Both the position numbers and the translations under genes were made by a program. Of a DNA stretch of 64,000 nt, positions 63,585 to 64,000 are shown piece after piece. Where the stretch lies: NCBI GenBank assembly GCA_949987565.1, contig OX465114.1, positions 3,624,832 through 3,688,831 on the forward strand, written 5' to 3'. Every line of letters begins with the position of its first letter. Position 1 is the stretch's first letter. Below the pieces are notes generated by a model. That model was not told where the DNA came from. It made no database searches and was given only the letters and a program-made list of their open reading frames with translations. This DNA comes from Luidia sarsii. Its lineage: Eukaryota; Echinodermata; Asteroidea; Paxillosida; Luidiidae.

Positions 63585-64000
63585 ATTGGGGGAAAGAGAT
63601 AGAAGTTTGTGGGAAAGGATGCAAGATTGGGGGAAAGAGATAGAAGTTTGTGGGAAAGGATGCAAGATTGGGGGAAAGAGATAGCAGTTTGTGGGAAAGG
63701 ATGCAAGATTGGGGGAAAGAGATAGAAGTTTGTGGGAAAGGATGCAAGATTGGGGGAAAGAGATAGAAGTTTGGGGGAAAGGATTGTGAGTTTTGGGCTA
63801 AGGGATGTGAGTTTGAGGGAAAGAGATGTGAGTTTTGGGGAAAGAGATGTGAGTTTTGGGGAAAGGGATGTGATTTTGGTGGAAAGGAAGCAAGATTGTG
63901 GGAAAGGATGCAAGATTGGGGGAAAGAGATGTGAGTTTGGGGGAAATGAATGCCAGTTTTGGGGAAAGGGATGTGAGTTTGGGGAAAGAGATTTGAGTTC

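Larger units (their letters stand above)
56369..64000. repeat. 21-bp minisatellite array 2 with higher-order units
   Basis: Same family of 21-bp units as array 1, plus blocks of about 42 bp (GGGGGAAAGAGATAGAAGTT, then TGTGGGAAAGGATGCAAGAT). Higher-order units of 1772, 1712, 1775 and 1957 bp are delimited by five copies of a 252-bp non-satellite segment. The array runs off the window. Confidence 0.95.

Overview
The window is animal nuclear DNA. Its genes are split into many short exons with GT-AG introns, it carries two families of tRNA-like interspersed repeats, several MITE-like inverted repeats, a decayed LINE fragment and a decayed DIRS-type retroelement, and its recognisable proteins are a Fanconi anaemia FANCA ortholog and an apextrin-C (ApeC) protein. 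That gene pair, with frequent TACATGTAC words, fits an invertebrate deuterostome such as a sea star, sea urchin, hemichordate or amphioxus. I cannot name the species from sequence alone.

Positions 1-35.8 kb: one gene, FANCA, on the minus strand. I could place 31 exons by similarity to remembered vertebrate FANCA, by splice sites and by phase. Thirty of them (35790 down to 2702) join in one unbroken frame of about 1150 codons. Exon 31 (1029-1162) needs one unresolved small exon before it. The last roughly 100-150 codons lie beyond or near the left edge. FANCA is the large helical scaffold of the nuclear Fanconi core complex, which ubiquitinates FANCD2-FANCI at DNA crosslinks. The introns hold most of the repeats. 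The most striking is at 11839-17337: exactly 117 units of 47 bp, each a copy of the intron-exon boundary of the adjacent FANCA exon (36 nt of intron end plus 11 nt of exon).

Positions 36-42.9 kb: AT-rich intergenic DNA with a facing pair of tRNA-like repeats, a 395-bp element with 29-bp terminal inverted repeats, a fragment of LINE ORF2 (minus strand), and two exons of an ApeC-domain protein (minus strand).

Positions 43.06-53.19 kb: a purine-rich, G-rich imperfect 21-bp minisatellite organised in higher-order blocks of about 2.05-2.65 kb. At 53.19-53.65 kb there is a separate 42-bp tandem repeat. At 53.84-56.37 kb sits a frameshifted DIRS-type element with reverse transcriptase and RNase H remains (plus strand). 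From 56.37 kb to the right edge a second 21-bp array has higher-order units of 1.71-1.96 kb, each carrying a 252-bp copy of the tail of the DIRS element. These units are in turn arranged as a dimer of about 3.7 kb.

Most long open frames right of 43 kb are by-products of repeat units whose length is a multiple of three, and should not be read as genes.
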